Source: Viridothelium virens
Lineage: Eukaryota > Ascomycota > Dothideomycetes > Trypetheliales > Trypetheliaceae
Direction of reading: 5' to 3'
Length of the DNA: 64,000 bases
NCBI GenBank assembly: GCA_010094025.1
Contig: ML991822.1
Span: forward strand, 161,984 to 225,983
A model generated the notes under the pieces. It was not told the origin of the DNA, ran no database searches, and saw only the letters and a list, made by a program, of their open reading frames with translations. Position numbers and translations under genes: made by a program. This document shows, in pieces, positions 1 to 10,247 of this stretch (position 1 is its first letter; the number at the start of each line of letters is the position of its first letter).

Positions 1-971
1 GCGGCTTTAGCGGCGAGGAGGTCAGCCCACCAAGGGGGCAGGGCGCGGGGCGCGACGCCGACGATGGGCAGGGGCCCGATGAAGTGGACGGGGAGGGCGA
101 GGTCGGCGCGCGGGAACTCGAAGTCGGGGATGTTGAGTTGGAGGTGCAGCTCGGAGAGGTGGTAGAAGGACTCGAACATGGCGGGGATGGAAGGGGCGGT
201 GGCGCCCAGGGAGCGCAGGCGGGATTCGTAGGCGGTGTTGAGGGCGATGGAGAGGGACTCGCGGTATTGGTGTTGTTGGGCGTGCAAGTGGATCGCGCGG
301 GACTGCGGGCTGGTGGAGGGGACGCGTGGGTCGCGGAAGGGGAAGGTGTCGTTGCTTTCCATCATGAGGGCGCTGAGGCCGAGGCCGAGATAGGTGTCTG
401 GCTTGATGCCTGGTGCACCGAACACTTGGGGAGCCAGTCCTGGAAAAGAAAAGTCGCCGATATAGATGATGGGTCTGTCTTTGCCATGTTTCCTCTTGTG
501 TTCTGCGAAGACCCTTTGCATGGTGGACTCGAAGTACGGTAATGCATCGATCCACACCGCATTCATTATAAATTGTTCCTTCTCTTCTCCTTCGGGAAGC
601 GACATAAAGTGAGCCATATCTTCCTCCCATAATAAAGCTGCTGGACCATCCATAGGCTCAAACGCTGCTCCAATCTTTTCGATGCTATCTTTAAATACTG
701 ATCCAGAGACAAAAGTGACAGGATAGCCGCGTTTGACAAGACCCTCTGCAATGGTGCTAACCTTTTCAATGTGCCCAAATGCAGTGAGAGCTGCCATGAT
801 GATGGGCGTACTTGACCGTAAACCGACAACCGCGCCCCCCGACGATCCAGTCAGAATCCATTGCCGTGTCAGTTCCTTGATGAATCCTGGTGAATAGAAT
901 TGAACAGCAACAAACGCCAAGATTGGGAGGAGGGCAATAGCTCCAAGACTGGATCTGAGCGTACCTGGCAT
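1..971 (-). CDS. UDP-glycosyltransferase, N-terminal part (cut by window edge)
   Basis: The reverse strand reads open from an ATG at 971 to the window edge, 323 codons, with no stop. The protein starts with a hydrophobic segment (about residues 9-27, likely a signal anchor) and then shows the N-terminal nucleotide-sugar glycosyltransferase fold: a GHIEKVSTIAEGLVKRGYPV helix, then FVSG and a GAAFEPMDGPAA segment. This is typical of fungal YjiC/UGT-like enzymes that transfer sugar from UDP-sugars to small lipophilic acceptors. The C-terminal donor-binding signature lies beyond the edge, so sugar and acceptor cannot be inferred. No intron is needed in the visible part. The first ATG is chosen because it places the hydrophobic leader at the N-terminus. 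It could also act on sterols or secondary metabolites; no partner gene is visible next to it. Confidence 0.82.
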   Translation of the reverse strand, partial: MPGTLRSSLGAIALLPILAFVAVQFYSPGFIKELTRQWILTGSSGGAVVGLRSSTPIIMAALTAFGHIEKVSTIAEGLVKRGYPVTFVSGSVFKDSIEKIGAAFEPMDGPAALLWEEDMAHFMSLPEGEEKEQFIMNAVWIDALPYFESTMQRVFAEHKRKHGKDRPIIYIGDFSFPGLAPQVFGAPGIKPDTYLGLGLSALMMESNDTFPFRDPRVPSTSPQSRAIHLHAQQHQYRESLSIALNTAYESRLRSLGATAPSIPAMFESFYHLSELHLQLNIPDFEFPRADLALPVHFIGPLPIVGVAPRALPPWWADLLAAKA

Positions 972-2596
972 GTTCAGAGATTCAAATGGGTCTCAAGTCA
1001 GTATCTGTAGTGACAAGGAATCGAAGCCAAGTCAGGAGACTTTAAAACTTGTGCAAGGTATCACATCCCCACATCGCTGTGCTCTCCAAGCTGGCGAGAT
1101 CGCTACCATTTGATCCAATCACAACAAGGCATCTACTGTATCCCAGCTGCTCTAACCTGAACCACCAAAAAGCCTGTTCTGTTTCTAATGCATAAGCATT
1201 AAAAATCAGTAATGGCCAGGTTTTGATGGCTGGAGCTAGTTTGAGTATATTGACACCAGTGATAGATTGGTTCTAATATGGATCACAGACACCGGTCCGT
1301 TATGCTTACTCCAAGAAAGTAGCTTTGGAGCTATAAGCGGGAAAGCAATCATTCATTCCTAAGCTCGACTCGCAATACGTGTGAGTTCTTTGCCGATACG
1401 TCTTTTATCGTGTTCCGTAGATCCGGAATTGTGTATCGCTCGCGAACGAGAATCCGGGCTCTCGGTAGCCATCCGAAGAGCCATCAGAAGAACCAATCGG
1501 ATAAGCTTGGACTGTTGAGTGCAGCATTGATTTTTTCATCTCAGGGATATTCTGGCTGACTGAAGTTTAAAGATCTGAATAAACAATCGGCATACCGCTG
1601 GAATGAGTTTGAAATAACGTCCGCGAGGAACTTTGTTTTTTATACTGATATGTCCTGCTCACAGGCGCAAGTCCAGTACCGATGAAGCGTTCATTGGATT
1701 CAGCACATGGAACTTCGCACACGAAGTTATGAAGATCCGTGAGAAGTTGACCACAAGATTAGTAGTGGGATCCCCATCCTGGCGCGGATCTCTATCGCGT
1801 ACACTGGCTCAGAATGTAATTAGCCTCCACTTTAGACTTCAAAAGAGGGTATGTAGTTCAATGGTTTTAATGAAATGCCCCGCTTCTTCCCTGCTGTTCA
1901 CGTACGCTAGGACATGCGAAATGCTGGCTTCAAGCATGTACTCCATCGATATCGGCGACGCCGAGGATCTGTGATGAAACCTTGAAGGAGATACGAGAAG
2001 CTTCCGCGGAATCCACATGGAGAAATCTACGAGATCCCAACTTTGATACGGAAGTCAATCGGACAACTTGATTTCTTACTTAGTTAGTGAACTGTCGCGT
2101 GCATCTGTAAGAGCGCAGAGACTCCCCGGATGTAGTCTCGCCGTTCTGCTTCAGATTGACGTCTCCTGCTCAGAATTGAAGGGATCAAGTTTGTATGACA
2201 AGTGTCAGAATGCCTTCACTGGTGAGAATTTCTATGCCAAAGGATTGAACGACTCAGCACTTTGCCGCTGCATTGAATGTATGCGCTCGCATGGAGTAGT
2301 TGAAGTTTGCAACCATACGTACGATAGAGTATCGGGCCGGGCACCGATATGTAATTAGCTCCATTCGCACAATTTCAATCCCACGATAGCAAATCAGAAT
2401 CAATTCGCTGGATGTCATGTAAATCTGTTCCAAGCCCAAAAGCAGCATAATCCATCAAGCAAGACAACTCCATCCATGCCCAGATGCTAATACTATTGTC
2501 CGAAAACCCAAATCCCAACACAGGTCTCTACCAGAGCTCCTTAGTATCTCCCTCATTTGATAAACGCCATAAATTACAGATAGAAGAAAAAGAATC
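972..2596. other. Intergenic, no supported gene
   Basis: This 1.6 kb stretch holds only short open frames (up to about 113 codons) without domain signal or splice-consistent extension. It must contain the promoter of the glycosyltransferase gene, which reads away to the left, and the 3' end of the Sgf11 gene. I see no repeat or RNA gene. Confidence 0.6.
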
Positions 2597-4049
2597 TCAG
2601 TCCTCAGCTCCTTGTGCTTCCGAATCAGCAACACTATCTTCCCGCCTCACCCCCGCCGTCGCCGTACTAGCCACACTGACCGCACTCAGCGGCCCAGCAT
2701 CCTTGCTCCCACCTCCCAGCGAAATCTTCAGCTTCTTCCTCGGCGTCTCCACCGCATCCCCAGCATCATCCTTTTCCCTCTCCCTCTTCCCATTCTCTCC
2801 CTTCGGCAACCTCTTCGCCGCATCCTTCGCCTTGCTCCCATCCCCCCCACCCTTCACCTTCACCCCATTACCGCCCTTCCCCTCTTTCTCTTTCTCTTTA
2901 TCCTTCTCCTTCTTCTTCCCCTTCTTCTTGACCGGCCCCTCTCCCCCCTCCACCTCCTCCCCATCCCCATCCTCGCCCCCGGCAGCACTCATACTCTTCC
3001 TCTTTGTCCCCCCACTCCCATTCTGCAACCCCCCCGGCGCCGGCGTCCCCCCCCGGCTCCCCATCGGCGTCCCCGTCGAGCTCCCATCCCCCCTCCCGCT
3101 CGCACTCCCACTCATCTTCGCCATCGCAGCCCGACTGCTCTGCCGCCCGCCAATGCCCAGACACTTCTCCATGTGCTGCGCGAAGCGGACGATGAGCAGG
3201 CTGCGCTTGCAGGTTGGGCACGTCTGCCAGGGGACGTAGTTGGCGGGCTTCGGGGCGAGGGCGCTGCGGGAGCCAGGGCCGGATGGCTTGTTGCTGTTGC
3301 TGCCGTGGGTGTCGGTGCTGTTGGCGGCGTCTTGGGGGGAGCCGTCGGCATGGGCGCCGGTGGTGGAGTCTTGGCTGTTGCTTGGGGTGCTGTCTTTTTC
3401 GCTGCGCGATTGTTGTTGGGAGAGGGCGGATTTGAGGAGGTCTTTGTCTTTCTTTTTTGAGGGCGGTTTGGTGTCGGCGTCGCCTGCGAAGGGCTGGCCG
3501 TGAATGTCATGGCCGGGTTTTTGGATGAAGGGGTGTCGGGTGCAGTATTGTTTGGTAGGATCAGGGGGTCGGGAGTTTGGACCGGTGGTAGGGTAGAGGA
3601 GGCGTGGGAGGTGACAAGCGGGACAGAGGATCTCGGTTGTAGTCTTGAGAGGATTGCCCTTCAGGGTTATCTTGCCGTTGTCGTATATTGCTCCCGGAGT
3701 ATCGAGTTTGACTGATAAGGCTTGTGAGGTACTATTATTCTTATTGTTAGGAGTTGTAGTGATAGCATCGGCGGCCTGAGAGACGGCGGTGCGTTCAGCG
3801 AGAGTAGCAGCGCTCTGCATGCGCAAGAGCTTTTCTGATCGATGTACATCGAGGACGACATCGTGAATGATATTGTACAGACAACTAGAGACTACATCGG
3901 AGGACTATGCGCTGCCCAGTCAGCTTCCTGATTCCTAACAGAATCGCTCAAGTCGGACTCACCAGCCCAGCAAGGCTGCTCTGTTGGATTTGAATAGGCT
4001 TCGACCCGGCCGGCGGACCCGACTGTGTGGGTTTGGTTTCTTGAGACAT
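2597..4049 (-). CDS. sgf11: SAGA-associated factor 11 (Sgf11)
   Basis: Two exons, 3963-4049 and 2597-3904, with a 58 nt phase-0 intron (GTGAGT...GCATAG), encode about 435 residues. The N-terminus carries the short helix IIHDVVLDVHRSEKLLRMQ (about 41-59) that in Sgf11 packs against the other deubiquitinase-module subunits. Residues 258-277 form the Sgf11 zinc finger, C-x2-C-x11-H-x3-C, followed by the basic GGRQSSR segment that in this family contacts nucleosomes. A second Cys/His cluster (C123, C126, C150, H153) is present, as in filamentous fungi. The C-terminal third is Lys/Glu-rich, low-complexity and nuclear-localization-like. The role, from family knowledge, is to anchor Ubp8 in SAGA for removal of ubiquitin from histone H2B. 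The protein is much longer than the yeast one (99 aa), as usual in Pezizomycotina. Without the first exon the conserved N-terminal helix would be lost, which supports the splice model. Confidence 0.88.
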
Positions 4050-6362
4050 TCTTTGCGGTGAAGATATTCCGTAGCTTTAGGCTATGGCGAAGATGTACAT
4101 GCCGTGGCGATATGCGGTCCTGTCAGAGGGTCGCAGTCGATAGGAGGGACGCTGATGAAGAACAGCGTGGGCTGTGAACTCCCAGCCATGGGAATTCACA
4201 TTGTCGTCATGTGCGGGTGTGAGGACGTTCGGGTGTTTGGTTCCTGAGCTAGCCTTTGAGTGAGGGTCGGGGATTCGGAAAGAAATAAAGTTGAGGGTCT
4301 GCCATTGTTACACCCCTGTCAGCTCTAATTAAGTACGAAATGGCCTCATTCGCGAAAGCTTCCACGACTTCCTAACCGCCGCAACGTGCATGAGGAACGG
4401 TCTACGCATCAGCGAAAGAGTCAAACATACATGTATCAATATCTTCGGCCCTCTTGCTTCTACGGCATTGATATCGAGAGTTTTCTGCACAACAAGTGTC
4501 GTCTCCTGCTCGTTGCGGCACAGGAGTGCCTTAGAATATTTCCCACTCTGTGACGTCAATGTCTAGCTGCTTGTACATTTTTACCAATAGATTTCGTGCA
4601 TTCTTATATGGAGTGTTATGGCAAATAGAAGGTGCCACCTAAGGCAAAGCCGCACCACTTTAAAACGGGAAAAGAGATTAGTCTACATGGGAAAATGTGA
4701 CGAGCAGTACTGGTAAATCAGCCATTAACCACAGTGAAATCATATGGGCGTCATCTAGTTCAGGCTGTATTCACTGCCATGAAACATTATAGTCGCTCAG
4801 GCGGTGGTTAAGACCATGCTCAATGTCAATTACTTTCATTTCTATCTCCCTGTGTTTCCTGCTCTTGACAGTGATCCTTTGAAGCCATGCTACCGTCCAG
4901 CCCACCTCTCTGTGGAGCAGTTCTTTTAATCGCAAGTAATATGCACCTGCATCCATTCTATCCGATTTCTTCGATTTCTTCGACAAACGGATCTAAGATC
5001 TTCCAGTCCCTGATTACCGTCTACGCCTCTCCCAGAGACAGCTTTCCTCTGGGAGACAGCTTCCCTTTAGTGCCCTCCAGCCTTGCTAGACTTCCATTTC
5101 ATCCTAATCCGCTCCTCGAATTTGCCTATTCCTGTCATTATTCGTGCAGCCACTGCCACTGCCGACTCCAAATCGTCCAGTAAGCCATCCGCGAAACCAT
5201 CTGGCAAACCCTCTCACGGCTACTCTGCTAGTGAGGTTGCAGGTAGCTTCTTCCTCAGTGTCATCCTTGGTTGCGGTGTCGCCTAGTTCCATAACCTTTC
5301 AAGCGGACGTAAAAGGGCATCCTTGAAGGCAAAAAGAGCGCCTCTACTACGGGCGAAATATCGACTTGCGCTGTAGCACCGCCATGGTCTTGTAGTATTT
5401 ATGGCCACGGCAATGGGTAATCAATCAGTGGCGAGCCCTGGTATGCGAAGGATGGACTCAGTGAGTTGCCTTCAGAGAGCGAGGAGACTAGAAAGTCGAG
5501 CGGAGGAGGGGCATTCCTAACAAGCGGCAGCCGTGGAAGTGTATCGACTTTGAATCTCGCAGAGCTAGGGCCAGAGATTCCGGCACCGGTAGGGCGTGGA
5601 GATGCCAGAGAGATCGTTGGAGAAGGATAGAAGATAGGAGTGCAATCATTGTGACAAAGAGAGGGAAAGAGACATGTGGGACGCCCCATGGATGGGAAAA
5701 ATCTTATTCGTAACCTGCTAAGTGATAGAAGGAAGGAATGGTATTGTTGTACAGCATTTTGGCCCAATACTAAGTAGTGGAGGTGAAAATCCTCCTACAG
5801 CTCTTTACCCAAATATTCCGTAGTCACAGGGGTTCCTTTGGCCGTGATGGATGATTTGATCAAAGTAATTGGCTTCGAGTTCCAGAAGAATCTTTCTAGG
5901 GCACGGTGTTGACAGGTCCTTGGTACCGCTCAGGTGTCCAAACTGCTTCTCATAACGACGCCACTGTACGGTCACCCCAAGAACAATGTGCATTCCCCGC
6001 GTTTATGGTATGAATCCGTGAAGTCGTAGGAATCCATGGTCTTATCATCGCAAATGACGGAAGCTAGCCTTCGTCGAGGCCAAGAAATCGATTGGGCGCC
6101 GCCTTGATACCAAGCTGGCATTCTCACCACTCTTCCGTAGATCTTTGCTTTCTCGGTGGAGCTCTTATCCGTCATCCTGAATCTATCCTCTGAGGATCTC
6201 GTGAGTGTATAGAGGTGGAATATTTTAGCCACGTTCCATGTCGAGATGCCTCGGTTGGGGGAATGAAGTTCAATGTAAGGTCAGTTTTGAAAGAAGTGTC
6301 CACTGGTACGCTTCAGTTTGTAAGACGCGCGGTATGGAGTGCCTCATAGAAAAGGCTCCTGA
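4050..6362. other. Intergenic, no supported gene (possible relic at 5805-6232)
   Basis: No protein family is recognisable in this 2.3 kb. On the minus strand two open frames, 5972-6232 (86 codons) and 5805-5993 (62 codons), overlap in different frames around 5972-5993. Joined, they would read as one protein-like sequence, so they may be a frameshifted relic, but I recognise no domain. A weak plus-strand frame at 5083-5286 has Ser/Lys repeats only. Confidence 0.5.
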
Positions 6363-7088
6363 TCACGAGTACTTGCATCCCAAACAATCGCCTTCTAGCG
6401 TCCATCCAAGTACGAAACGAAGTACCAACGCTAGCGCGAACAGCATCATCAGCGATACTCCAAGCACTATTCCAGTCAAAGTGAATAACCTTTTCGCTCT
6501 TCTGCACCCCGTCCGTATGCTCTCTAGATCTTCTACGCCTGTCACCATTGACGCTGGAACGGCTTTTGCACGACTCCATCGGCTCCTCTCCAAATGAAGT
6601 TCTCGACTCGGAAGAGCAGCATGGGGATGCCTTTCAGCATACGTCTGTCCATAAACATGCTGCTGAGCATCGGCATCGCGTCTTGCATCGAGAACGTGAA
6701 CAGGAACCAGTGATACTGTATCTTGATCAAGTCGTTCCCTTTGTTTCGACGAAGAGCATGGTGTGAGACTCAGACATGGGCTGGTGCAGGAGCTTTCAGA
6801 CTTCAAAGGTTTGTCAAGAGGGCTGAGCGTTTCCACGGGCTCGAAGTTGCCCCACGATTCAGAACTGTCGGGACTTTCTGATCGGAACTGGGGAGAGAAT
6901 GAGTCATGGGGAACGAAGTACTGCGAATGATGAGAATCCTAATAGTAGAATGAAATTCACGACACCGCTAGATCTCTGGAATAGCTCAGACGTACCTTTG
7001 GAGAATATTCCTGTGATAAGATCTCAAATGACTGCTGCTTGCCTTCTTTTCTAGGAGCCATTTGGGGTGTCTTTATTTTGACTGCCAT
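6363..7088 (-). CDS. Small predicted single-pass membrane protein, hypothetical
   Basis: Two exons, 6996-7088 and 6363-6938, with a 57 nt phase-0 intron (GTACGT donor, TATTAG acceptor), give a 222-residue product beginning MAVKIKTPQMAPRK. The N-terminal half is Ser/Pro/Asp-rich and presumably disordered. The C-terminus has one strong hydrophobic segment, about 28 residues containing GIVLGVSLMMLFALALVLRF, preceded by a basic RRAK cluster and followed by a short Cys-containing tail. This suggests a C-terminally anchored protein with a cytosolic N-terminus. I do not recognise a family. The splice junction joins two open frames cleanly and supplies an ATG that the second exon lacks; this is the main support. 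Codon usage in the middle part (about residues 85-140) looks unusual, so the gene could be a pseudogene or the frame partly wrong. Confidence 0.42.
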
Positions 7089-7571
7089 GATAGCTTGACA
7101 GCAGAGCAAGAGTATTGACAAGAGCTAATATCAAGCAAAGGAATAGCATGGTTAAACCGCTGTAAGGAAGGGTAGTATATTAGTGGACTCATTCATGGGG
7201 TATTTTTAAAAGATAGTAGCATCTTGGAACGGGTCCCGTTGGGCCACCAAAATGGAAGTTTTGGTCAGCAATGTCCAACAAGAACCTCGACGCTTCATAT
7301 GCGACTATCCCCTATATCTACCAACAACTTGGCAGCCACAGCAAATGCTTGCTACAAGCGAATAACGAGGCATCTCATACGACAGATGTTTCGCAGATTG
7401 CGTAAGCCTTGTACTGAGGCAAGGTCACTGGAGTGTTGGCCTTTCGTCCATGTGGAGCAAAAATTCCTTCATTTCCTGCCGCGTTTATCGATAGTCGAGA
7501 TACTTTCGCTAAACTTCACGGCCGCGCTTGCCAAAAGGGCCTGGTCTTACTGCTCGATCCACTAAAAGGTC
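7089..7571. other. Intergenic, no gene
   Basis: About 480 bases between the small membrane protein gene (its promoter side) and the 3' end of the Rqt4-like gene. Only short open frames are present. Confidence 0.55.
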
Positions 7572-9185
7572 TCAACCTTGCGCGTGCTCTTCGGCGCCGA
7601 GCACTCGGCCATCAATATGAGGACCATAAGTTCCACCATCGAGAATCCATTGCTCATTGTCATCCGTATCGTCCTGCACTCTTCTCCACGTGCTTTTTCT
7701 CTCATTAAGGGGTGCTTTGCCTTTATCAACCTCACCACCTTTCCAGATCGGTCGTATCAAATGACCACTTGCAAGTAGTGGGTTCCTACTGAATGCGCCT
7801 CCCCCAGAGCTCGTAGCATCCCCTGTTGCAAAATCTTCTCGATCATTTTCCTCGTCACTGGGACGATCCTCTGGCTTCTCTACGGCCGCCATGCGTCTAA
7901 AGACTTTACCGCCAACTAAATCAATGCTTGCAACCATTTTCTTCTTCTCCCATTCCGGTCGGTTCGTCCATTCTTGCTCTCGCAAAGCTTTCTGCTGCTT
8001 TTTGAGCTGCATTGCCCTTTCCTGCGGACTTGCCCACATACTTTGGCCCGCTGTAGGTGTATCAAAGTCTGCAGCCTCGTCATGAATCTTCGTACGTCTT
8101 GCGTTCTGCACTTGAAATCCTAGTAACTTGTCTCGGTGTTCCTTTGCAGCAGAAAGTTTCTCACTCTGTTCGGACTGTTGGTCTTTCTGCACTGATGAGA
8201 ATGGTCGTGGAACAGAAGCGATCTCGGGGCGTCGATGAGCAGCATTGTGAGCCTCTTGCTTCTCCTTGCCGCGTTCATCCTTGAGTGCTCGAACCATGGA
8301 CTGAATGTCGCTCGCAGAAAGGAGAGGTGTGTTGCAGAACGTGCAGGGACCCAGCCCCTCTTTCACACAGATGATCTTGCCACAGTTGAGGCAATTCGGA
8401 GCTGCATCGAGAAGTGGATGGCGAGTGGCCATACAGTTGCAGCGCCGTTTGGTATTGTCTTCTGGAGACGAAGCAAGTGCTGGATTAGTCTGAATCTCCA
8501 GGGAGCGAATGGCAGAATCAAGATCATTGATCGAGGAAGATTGTCCCTGCATCGGCGTTCCTCCCGAAAGATTCACTTTGGTCTTTGACTTGGGAGCGGG
8601 AGAAGAGTTACGAGATGATGACCTTGAATCTGAGATGAGCGGACCTGCTGCTGACGGAGGGAGTTTTGGAGATGCATTAGCTGAAGAGGCGTTTGACTTT
8701 GCTTTCGGTAGTTGCCTCGCATCTGGCGTGTCTTGAAGAGCTAGCGTACTTGTTATTGCCAGCTCCCTATTTGATTTCGGCTTGGCAGTCATATAATCTT
8801 CCTCGGCCTTCTTCACATAACCTCCGGTAGTATTACCATGATACTCAGGTTGCCGGGGTGGTGGTAGATTTCTAAAACCGGTCCCTTTGGCTTTATTCGA
8901 CTGCCTTGCTTTAGGCTTTGGCACACCGGAAGAGAGCCCATTCTCATTGCTGATTGAGGAAGAGGGATTACTTTCTGAAGGAGGCTTTTGCCGACGAGAA
9001 TTGAAAGATGTGATGAATTCTATAGCCTGGGGAGAATCGCCAAGCAAATTTTTCAGGTGATCGGCAGCAGTATTCTTCGGTAACGTGTCCGAGTATATGA
9101 TAATCTGCCTCAAAGAATCTTCATCTAAAGGGAGGAGACGTGAGAGCTGTGGGAGAGCCCATTCCGCCAAGGTAGGCGTAGCCAT
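7572..9185 (-). CDS. rqt4: TRIP4/ASC-1 homologue, ribosome quality control trigger complex subunit (Rqt4-like)
   Basis: A single exon encodes 537 residues. The diagnostic part is a C2HC5 zinc finger at about 247-290 (CNC, then H, CLNCGK, C, CTFC), the signature of TRIP4/activating signal cointegrator 1. Residues 1-65 form a helical CUE-like unit (LSRLLPLDEDSLRQIIIYSD...ALxFITSFNSRR) as in fungal family members. Between the two lies a long Ser/Pro/Lys-rich linker, and the C-terminal part is charged. In yeast the orthologue belongs to the RQT complex with the helicase Slh1, which splits collided ribosomes marked by ubiquitin; in animals TRIP4 does the same in the ASC-1 complex. It presumably acts in the cytosol. 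The ATG at 9185 starts directly at the conserved N-terminal helix. The gene is divergent from the cyclophilin gene, with 254 nt between the start codons. Confidence 0.87.
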   Translation of the reverse strand: MATPTLAEWALPQLSRLLPLDEDSLRQIIIYSDTLPKNTAADHLKNLLGDSPQAIEFITSFNSRRQKPPSESNPSSSISNENGLSSGVPKPKARQSNKAKGTGFRNLPPPRQPEYHGNTTGGYVKKAEEDYMTAKPKSNRELAITSTLALQDTPDARQLPKAKSNASSANASPKLPPSAAGPLISDSRSSSRNSSPAPKSKTKVNLSGGTPMQGQSSSINDLDSAIRSLEIQTNPALASSPEDNTKRRCNCMATRHPLLDAAPNCLNCGKIICVKEGLGPCTFCNTPLLSASDIQSMVRALKDERGKEKQEAHNAAHRRPEIASVPRPFSSVQKDQQSEQSEKLSAAKEHRDKLLGFQVQNARRTKIHDEAADFDTPTAGQSMWASPQERAMQLKKQQKALREQEWTNRPEWEKKKMVASIDLVGGKVFRRMAAVEKPEDRPSDEENDREDFATGDATSSGGGAFSRNPLLASGHLIRPIWKGGEVDKGKAPLNERKSTWRRVQDDTDDNEQWILDGGTYGPHIDGRVLGAEEHAQG

Positions 9186-9439
9186 CTTTGCCAGACGTGG
9201 GAGACTTGCGCGAAACTAGAGTTACAAATTGAACCGTTTTGGAGGCTGAACTTATGAGAGTACTCTTGATTTGACTATCATTCTCGTACACTTCGGAAGG
9301 ACGTGATGTGATGCAAGTGTTCTGGCACGTAAATCATTGGTCCACACGTCGGGCCAGAAATTTTGCACCTCCGGATCGTCACGCTTTACTCTATTTACGC
9401 GCCGTATCGACAGAGGTGAGCAGACCGAAGCCAGCCAAC
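9186..9439. promoter_or_regulatory. Shared divergent promoter, Rqt4-like / PPIL1-like
   Basis: The start codons of two housekeeping genes on opposite strands are 254 nt apart with no gene between, so both core promoters and 5' leaders must fit here. I see no clear TATA box. Confidence 0.5.
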
Positions 9440-9707
9440 ATGGCCACAGACGTTGCTTTTGAGACAAGCATGGTCAGTGGGAGCATTCGCGCATTCTGAG
9501 TGCATGGGGAATTGACTTTTTGAAGGGCACGGTAATCGTCGAGCTCTACAATGATCATGCACCCAAGGTAAGGCTTCTTTTGGGCACAGCATCAAATACA
9601 TCCTGGCTACCATATACTGACGAAGATCTTAGACCTGCAAGAATTTTGCAACCCTAGCGCAGCGAGGCTTCTACAATGGCACCATCTTCCATCGCATTAT
9701 CCCCGAT

Positions 9708-9739
<32 letters not shown>

Positions 9740-10046
9740 AGGGCGTGGTGGCAGTTCAATATACGGCGACAAATTCGAAGACGAGATCCACTCTTCCCTC
9801 AAACATACAGGCGCCGGAGTCCTGAGTATGGCCAACAGTGGACCGAATACTAATGGCAGTCAATTCTTCATCACGCTCGCCCCCGCCCCTTGGTTAGATG
9901 GGAAACACACCATATTTGGCAGAGTCAAGAGTGGGCTTAGAATTGTGCAAAGAATGGGGCTGGTCAAAACAGGAGCCGAAGATCGTCCAATAGAAGAGGT
10001 TAGGCTAGTTAGGGGTAGGATTGTGGAGAAAGATGAGGAAATATGA
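9440..10046 (+). CDS. Peptidyl-prolyl cis-trans isomerase, PPIL1-type cyclophilin
   Basis: Three exons, 9440-9472, 9526-9567 and 9633-10046, all joined in phase 0, encode 162 residues, close to the 166 of human PPIL1. The product opens with [21 protein letters not shown] and has the complete cyclophilin active site: [14 protein letters not shown] (catalytic Arg), [10 protein letters not shown] and [10 protein letters not shown]. The short form without extra domains, with the [10 protein letters not shown] insert, matches PPIL1/Cyp1. From family knowledge this cyclophilin sits in the spliceosome and binds the SKIP/Prp45 protein. Exon 1 holds only eleven codons; its ATG is confirmed because the splice restores the beta strand that starts the fold. 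Introns are 53 and 65 nt. Confidence 0.92.
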
Positions 10047-10247
10047 TTTAATAGTGGCATTGGTCAACTCGGAAGTCGACACTCGATGATTTTTGCACAA
10101 GGATCATCAGAGCTTTGCTGTCTACCCTAATATAGCATAAGTGAAGGAACACCCTACATTGAAGCGACATTGGTAGGAAAACGTAAGAGCCACACACATA
10201 AAACATCAAAACCCGCTGACATTACACAAGCTGATTGTCCAATGGGC

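Noticed and set aside
2484-3460. Long plus-strand frames (251 and 282 codons) opposite Sgf11
   Set aside because: They lie over the low-complexity Lys/Glu and Gly/Ser part of Sgf11; Pro/Ser/Phe runs are the antisense of that. No domain.
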